Below, in pieces: positions 59,053 through 64,000 of a stretch of 64,000 nt of DNA (the first letter of the stretch is position 1; each line of letters begins with the position of its first letter). The notes beneath the pieces were generated by a model. The model saw only the letters and a list, made by a program, of their open reading frames with translations. It searched no databases and was not told the DNA's origin. The position numbers and the translations under genes were made by a program. This stretch comes from Hofstenia miamia (Eukaryota; Xenacoelomorpha; Acoela). The stretch spans positions 1,086,120 through 1,150,119 of the forward strand of contig SCFE01000025.1 in the NCBI GenBank assembly GCA_004352715.1. The letters are read 5' to 3'.

Positions 59053-60110
59053 ATGGGCGATACCAGTGTTGAGATATTCGGCAGGATAGTTAGGTGGAAT
59101 AAGAATGAAATTAGGGAGCTAGACAGGGAGACAAGGAAGATACGAGCAGCAGAGAGAGCATTCAACTTAAATCTAGATGTTGATAGGTTGTACATGGCAA
59201 GGCATAAGGGAGGGAAAGGACTGCTAAATGTGGAGGAAACTGTAGAAGCAGAAGCACTAGGGCTAAAGGGATATGTAGAAGAGCAACCTAAGGGGTCCGT
59301 ACTGGAGGTCACTAAAGAGTTAAGGAAGATAATATCTGAGAGTGAAGGAAAGACAGCATACCAGAGTAGGATGGAATCAGAGAGACAAACAAGGTATAGG
59401 CAGAAGGCACTGCATGGAGAATACTGGAGGAACACAGAAATGTGTGACAGAGAAGAGAGCAACAAGTGGTTAAAGAAGGCAGGACTGAAGAGAGAAACAG
59501 AAGCATTGATAATGGCAGCACAGGAACAAGCAATAAAAACAAACTGGGTGAAGAAGCATATAGACAGAAGAGCGGAAATAAGTGATAAGTGTAGGCTATG
59601 TAAGAAAGAGTGTGAGACAGTAGATCAACTAATAGCAGGGTGTGAGAAGTTGGCGCAGAATGAGTATAAGTTTAGGCATGACAAGGTGGGACGAATGGTA
59701 CACTGGAGCTTGAGCAGGCAGCATGGGTTAGAAGCCGGAGACAAGTGGTATGAGCACAAGCCATAGGTCATCATAGAAAAAGAGAAGGTTAAGATACTGT
59801 GGGACTTCAACATCCAGACGAGCAAGCTAATAGAAGAACGGAGACCAGACATAGTAGTGGTAGACAAAGAGAAAAGATTGGGAACAGTGATAGACAAGTA
59901 TAGAGAGTTGGCATAGGAAATAGAAAGGCTGTGGAAGTTAAAGAAGGTTGAAGTAGTACCGGTAGTAGTAGGCGCACTAGGAGCAATAAGAAGCATAAGA
60001 GATACTTGGAGGAGTTGGGAGTACCAAAGTGGGGAGGAGCGGTAGCACAGAAGGCAGCATTGTTAGGAACAGCTAGAGTCCTAAGGAAAGCTCTCAGAAA
60101 CTGTTTCTAC
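59053..60110 (+). pseudogene. LINE C-terminal fragment with R2-like endonuclease region
   Basis: The frame 59053-59766 and its continuation past a TAG match the C-terminal part of a non-LTR retrotransposon polyprotein. Visible are LDVDRLYMARHKGGKGLLNVE, a zinc-knuckle-like C-x2-C...C with AQNEYKFRHDKV, DKWYEHKP, WDFNIQTSKLIEERRPDIVVVD, and a terminal VPVVVGALGA...LLGTARVLRKAL. The RPDIVVVD portion resembles a PD-(D/E)XK restriction-like endonuclease, as in R2-type LINEs. Related copies usually read IDIAVPGD and more before KYRELA; here IDKYRELA follows directly, so an internal deletion removed the core. There is no reverse transcriptase part. The 5' truncation meets the taa microsatellite. 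Confidence 0.78.
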
Positions 60111-60600
60111 AATAAATATTGAATGTAAAACTTATGCACAGTCGACTTTGTGAAATGTGAATATTTATTTGCAATTTCATTAGAATAGGTTTCGTACAAT
60201 CTATAAATTAGAAATTTACATCAATGTCAGTTTCACGCAAAGTAAGCGTGATGTATTTATATTTAAGAATCTGTACGTTATTGCCAAAAGAATGCCTCAC
60301 AGGCTTAACGATAGAATAGAATTTATTCATATTCCAATAAAATTATGACTATTTTTGGCCAGTGATATATGTGTACATGCCTACACTAATAATTTGTGTA
60401 TATCATAGAAGCAAATGTTTAGAAAGAATAGCACATAGTTGCGAACTATGACATAGGTATGTCTACAAAAGTTGGATAGCAAATCATGAATTTTGTGTGG
60501 TCTGTGCAGGAATGAACTTAATTTATAACACGGCCACTTCATTTTGTAAAAATTATGGCTCGGTGGTATAACGATACCGAAACCGATACCGCGGAATGTT
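60111..60600. other. Short unannotated interval
   Basis: No gene or repeat structure was recognised before the hAT MITE. Confidence 0.45.
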
Positions 60601-60617
60601 GACAATACCGTTGTATC

Positions 60618-60919
60618 CAGACTTGTCAACGAGCCGAAATTTCTGAGCTCGGCTCGGTTCGCCATTAAAATCTTTCAATGAGGCTCGTTTCAGTTCGATA
60701 TTTTTTTTAAAAATATTGCGCTCTCAGAATTGTTTACATGGCTCTTCCCATTACGTAATAAATATTTCTAAAATTAGATTATAAGAAAGGCATACTGAAT
60801 GAAAAAATGAGAAAAATCTGCATAATCAAATTAACAAGCACTACTTTTCTTAAAAACGGCTCGTTATATATCCAATACACTGCTCAAGCTCGGCTCGTTT
60901 CGGCTCGTTGACAAGTCTG
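60618..60919. mobile_element. 302-bp hAT MITE with 8-bp target duplication
   Basis: The ends are inverted repeats CAGACTTGTCAACGAGCCGA and its complement. Further agctcggctcg words occur in the subterminal regions. The flanks gttgtatc (60610-60617) and gttgtatt (60920-60927) form an 8-bp duplication with one mismatch, typical of hAT. There is no coding capacity. Confidence 0.85.
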
Positions 60920-60965
60920 GTTGTATTTTGCCAAAATTGATCGGTATTTTTTTTAAGAGTATGTG

Positions 60966-61720
60966 CATAGGCGGCTCGTGCGTGTAAGCAAGGCAAGCAG
61001 TGCTTGCCTAATAATTGTTTAATAAATGAATTTCATTCATAATTGCATGAATTTATATCCATACAAATGTAAATTATTAGTTTAGCTTTAAAACGACATT
61101 CAAGAATCAATTAATAAATGAATTGAATTAGGAAATAATTCATTACGATTTGCTTTAAAAATAATTAAATGATTGCGCCACAGCAAGCAAATGCCATAAT
61201 GCTGTACCTACGCTCGCTCAAACACATAAACTAGATTCGTTTTCTTCCAACTCATTGCGCGAAGATTTAGCTACCAAACAAAAGCAAGCAGTCCGCTCAT
61301 TGCTTCACATTGAAATATTTCCAAAAGTAAACATGATATTTATTATTTAAATAAATCAGAAACATTTTTACATTCAAGTAATGCAAACAAATATATTGGA
61401 GCGAGGCTCCTACCTGGTATATAGTTTTTTCGCATTTTTTACCTCATGGATTCCTTGTACACTATTCTTTACTTTACAGAATTTAGAAAATTTATAACGA
61501 TTGTGAATCAAAGACGATTTTTTTCTACGAATGTGTTACCAATTCATTCAAAAATTCAAATATTACGTGGAAATTTTAAGTTGATATATATGGAAATAAA
61601 TTTTAAAAAAACTGAGCGGTTTAAATGTGATTTCCATCAGCTGCAATTTTCTGTTCTAAATTTCTACTCTAAGTTTTCTCAACCTTGAAAAACTTTGTAA
61701 TTTATCTCAAGTTTTTTATA
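60966..61720. mobile_element. Second copy of the 15.8-kb hAT family, interrupted
   Basis: The terminus cataggcggctcgtgcgtg and following sequence match the right end of the element at 15794-17128 read in reverse. Blocks include gcaagcagtgcttgcc, gattgcgccacagcaagcaa, gctgtacctacgctcg and gcgaggctcctacc. Similarity extends to about 61715. There a Tc1-like element begins, and the other hAT end is not reached. The nested MITE and hairpin of the first copy are absent here. Confidence 0.75.
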
Positions 61721-62031
61721 GTTGGCTGCAAAAAAAAATGAGACTGAACACCTATTTTTTCACGCTTTGTGGAAACGTATTGAGACGTTTTAGAGGAAAA
61801 CTATAAAAATAAAAGACAACGAGAATTTTGTGAACTTTAAAAAGGTCAAACAAAAAAGTTAATTAATTAAACTGGTACTTCGTAATTATTTGAAAACACT
61901 TACCAAACAAATTGTTTTGTTTGCAAAGTTTCTACTTGATTTCTTCGGAATGGAAACGTTGGAACAGCTTGAAAACGCCTTTGCGACATCGCAAATTTCT
62001 CGATCAACTTATTTTCGAAAGCTGAAAAAAA
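61719..62031 (+). mobile_element. Tc1-like element, 5' part, cut by contig join
   Basis: It begins TAGTTGGCTGC after TA. It is nearly identical to the first 310 bases of 63180-63808, including the start of the transposase frame (METLEQLENAFATSQ). It stops at the N at 62032. Confidence 0.8.
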
Positions 62032-62032
62032 N

Positions 62033-62480
62033 TCACTGTACGTGTTTTTACATGGTGGCAGATTATGGGAATACGGATTGTTGCACTTCTATCATTAACC
62101 AAATGAATATATCCCGTTCTTTGTTCAGTGTCATATACTAAATACCCATTGTATGGGAATTAGTCGTCCACGATAAAATTTCCTCCTTGCTACACATTCA
62201 TCAATTTGGACAACAATGCCTTCACCTCCAAAACTGAACAAGTTTTGTCTTGCCAAAAGCTGGCGTGCACATACTATGTGACAACATGAATAGTCTTATA
62301 CCAATCAATTATAGATTGTTTGTTGACTCCAAGAATACCCACTGAACATTGAACTCCCATTTTGTTGCTCCATCCTAAGATAAGGCTCAGAATCTTCTTA
62401 AGCGAAAGTGGACTTCAAATAATGATCCGCGCCTAATAGACACGCATTTCTTACAATTTCAATTGCTACCCATCACGTGA
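62033..62480 (-). pseudogene. Merlin/IS1595 (ISXO2-like) transposase remnant
   Basis: The minus strand reads, across two frameshifts and several stops, CKKCVSIRRGSLFE, LILGWSNKMG, VCARQLLARQN, then GEGIVVQIDECVARRKFYRG and TEQRTGYIHLVNDRSA. The VQIDE...RRKF.RGR and VNDRS motifs are those of the ISXO2-like DDE domain of Merlin elements. The zinc-finger-like W-x-C-x2-C start is degenerate. The fragment is cut by the N at 62032, so the C-terminal end is missing. Confidence 0.78.
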
Positions 62481-63177
62481 TGTGGTTGAATGTTGCAAAT
62501 TACATAAACGCCTACAACAAAATGCTGTTTTTAATGCACCAATGTCTATAAGTTCTGTCACGAAAGTGCCATTTGTTATATCTACTAAAGAAAAAATTGA
62601 TGTTACCCGAAGTAATGAGGGAAGCGCAGGTCTAAAAGCCACCATTTGCTGTTGCGTGATGATATGAATAATTTAGCAACAATGTTTGTTTGCACAATTG
62701 GTTGTAATTAAGACACAAAATACCATCCATTGTGATTTATCAAAAACATTAAAATTTACGCGTTCCTTAATCAGACACTTAGTAACAATGTTTAAGGACA
62801 TCATTTTTATTTTAAATGTTTTCAATGTTTTGTATTTGTTGATTTAACCAAATTGTACACAATAGTAAGAGTGTTACTAATTTTGTAAAGACTTAAAATA
62901 TTCACTCAAATTACTCAATAAATAATTGTTTGTCGCATTTAAAAATTGCCTATTTGAAATGAGCGCAAAAAGCTGAACAAAACAAGCTAAAACAGTTTAA
63001 AAAAAATACATTAATCTATTTGACCTGCACCAAAAAACCTAAACTAAGTGCAACTCTCATCTCATGCAATTGCAGTGATAGCAATAAAGGTTAATTTTAG
63101 TTACGAATGAAATGCAGTACAACAAAAACCCTAACCGTACACTTAACCTAAGTTAAAGCGACATGCCAGTCAAGCTG
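62481..63177. other. Interval between transposon remnants
   Basis: The end near 62481-62680 may still be decayed Merlin sequence. Beyond that nothing was recognised. Confidence 0.4.
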
Positions 63178-63179
63178 TA

Positions 63180-63808
63180 TAGTTGGCTGCAAAAAAAATG
63201 AGACTGAACACTTATTTTTTCACGCTTTGTGGAAACGTATTGAGACGTTTTAGAGGAAAACTATAAAAATAAAAGACAACGAGAATTTTGTGAACTTTAA
63301 AATGGTCAAACAAAAAAGTTAATTAATTAAACTGGTAATTATTTGAAAACACTTACCAAACAAATTGTTTTGCTTTGCAAAGTTTCTACTTGATTTCTTC
63401 GGAATGGAAACGTTGGAACAGCTTGAAAACGCCTTTGCGACATCGCAAATTTCTCGATCAACTTATTTTCGAAAGCTGAAAAAAATTCGACAAGGAGAAT
63501 CTCTCAAAAGAAGAAAAGGAAGTGGACGCCCTCGAAAAATTATTGGAAAATTCATTCAGAAAACAGTCGCAATTGCTCTCAAAAATCCCTATATTTCTGG
63601 GAAAAAAATTGCAAACCGACTTCAAACTGAAGCCGACATCTCTGTGCATGAAACCACAGTTCAGAGAACACTGAAAAAAGTGGAGTTACAAAAATTGGCA
63701 GAAAAAATCGACTTCTGATTACAAAAGAACATCAAGAAAAAAGATTAAATTTCGTGAAAGATTGGAAAGACTACACTTTTTTCTAGTCTCATTTTTTGCA
63801 GCCAACTA
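63180..63808 (+). mobile_element. Tc1-like deletion derivative, 629 bp, with transposase N-terminus
   Basis: The ends are inverted repeats TAGTTGGCTGCAAAAAA.TGAGACT, each preceded or followed by TA. The interior keeps a 5' leader and the first part of a Tc1-like transposase. It then jumps straight to the right terminus after the words gactacactttt. Confidence 0.85.
63403..63780 (+). pseudogene. Tc1-like transposase, DNA-binding domain only
   Basis: From ATG 63403 the frame encodes METLEQLENAFATSQISRST, a basic GSGRPRKI segment (AT-hook-like GRPR), then two helix-turn-helix units ending VHETTVQRTLKKV. A one-base insertion in an A-run near 63707 shifts the frame. In the shifted frame it continues LLITKEHQEKRLNFVKDWKD and stops at the internal deletion. 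The whole catalytic domain is missing, so at most it could give a DNA-binding product. Confidence 0.8.
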
Positions 63809-63841
63809 TAAAACATTTTCAATAGTGTCAACACATTGTCT

Positions 63842-63862
63842 NNNNNNNNNNNNNNNNNNNNN
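63842..63862. other. Assembly gap, 21 N
   Basis: A run of Ns. The sequence right after it (aagactacacttttgaagag) matches the pre-deletion point of the 63180 copy and continues into interior transposase sequence. Confidence 0.98.
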
Positions 63863-64000
63863 AAGACTACACTTTTGAAGAGGTTTGGATAACTGATGAG
63901 TGCGTATTTCAACTGCACAGAAACAAAGTACAAGTGTGGTCGTCAAAGAAATGTCCAAGACCAACAAAAGCGGTTCCAAAGTTCGACCAAAAAATTATGG
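63863..64000 (+). pseudogene. Tc1-like transposase, start of catalytic domain, truncated by window
   Basis: The frame reads DYTFEEVWITDECVFQL and NKVQVWSSKKCPRPTKA. The Asp of ITDE is the first catalytic residue of the DDE domain. It overlaps the end of the fragment before the gap, so it probably comes from a fuller copy of the same family. The sequence is open to the window end. Confidence 0.75.

Noticed and set aside
58944-59996. Long minus-strand frames opposite the LINE fragment, one with poly-Tyr
   Set aside because: They are complementary shadows of the plus-strand LINE and of the TAA microsatellite.

Overview
The window is AT-rich eukaryotic nuclear DNA, almost certainly from an invertebrate animal. 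It holds parts of two conserved animal genes, both on the minus strand. They were recognised by assembling short exons with consistent splice phases. The rest is intron and intergenic DNA dense with transposable elements. There are no bacterial-style genes, operons or CRISPR arrays. The species cannot be named from the sequence.

Region 1 (about 1.9-12.5 kb, minus strand) is a DHHC-type protein S-palmitoyltransferase gene of the ZDHHC9/14/18 group. Six exons are visible, including the zinc-binding and DHHC catalytic core. The C-terminal end was not found. One intron carries a decayed mariner element with its terminal inverted repeats and TA target duplication.

Region 2 (about 12.5-32 kb) has no recognisable host gene. 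It contains a 1.3 kb hAT element with an exact 8-bp target duplication and a nested MITE, two solo LTRs flanked by TTAT, a tRNA-like sequence, a foldback repeat, and an unrecognised coding-like remnant near 14 kb. From about 23 to 40 kb CpG is almost absent, unlike either flank.

Region 3 (about 32-46 kb) is transposon territory. It starts with a 1.68 kb Tc1/mariner-IS630 element with 190-bp inverted repeats and a transposase broken by only two in-frame TGA codons. A LINE fragment with a 2A-like NPGP motif and an AP endonuclease domain follows. Next is a 9.4 kb structure bounded by inverted repeats of about 0.95 kb that encloses a piggyBac transposase lacking its catalytic core. An 805-bp MITE closes the region.

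Region 4 (about 46.5-58.3 kb, minus strand) is the 3' part of the mitochondrial FAD-dependent glycerol-3-phosphate dehydrogenase gene (GPD2). Five exons encode about 279 C-terminal residues, including the EF-hand region. A Penelope-like element lies just downstream of the stop codon. One intron contains nine apparently identical copies of a 181-bp satellite. One exon appears twice because of a duplication bounded by single-N joins, which is probably an assembly artefact.

Region 5 (58.9-64 kb) holds a LINE fragment with an R2-like C-terminal endonuclease region, a 302-bp hAT MITE with 8-bp target duplications, a second copy of the hAT family from 15.8 kb interrupted by a Tc1-like element, a Merlin/IS1595-type transposase remnant, and deleted Tc1-like copies around an N gap. 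Single Ns at 22399, 27506, 54623, 54686 and 62032 mark contig joins. At several of them overlapping or allelic ends were left unmerged.
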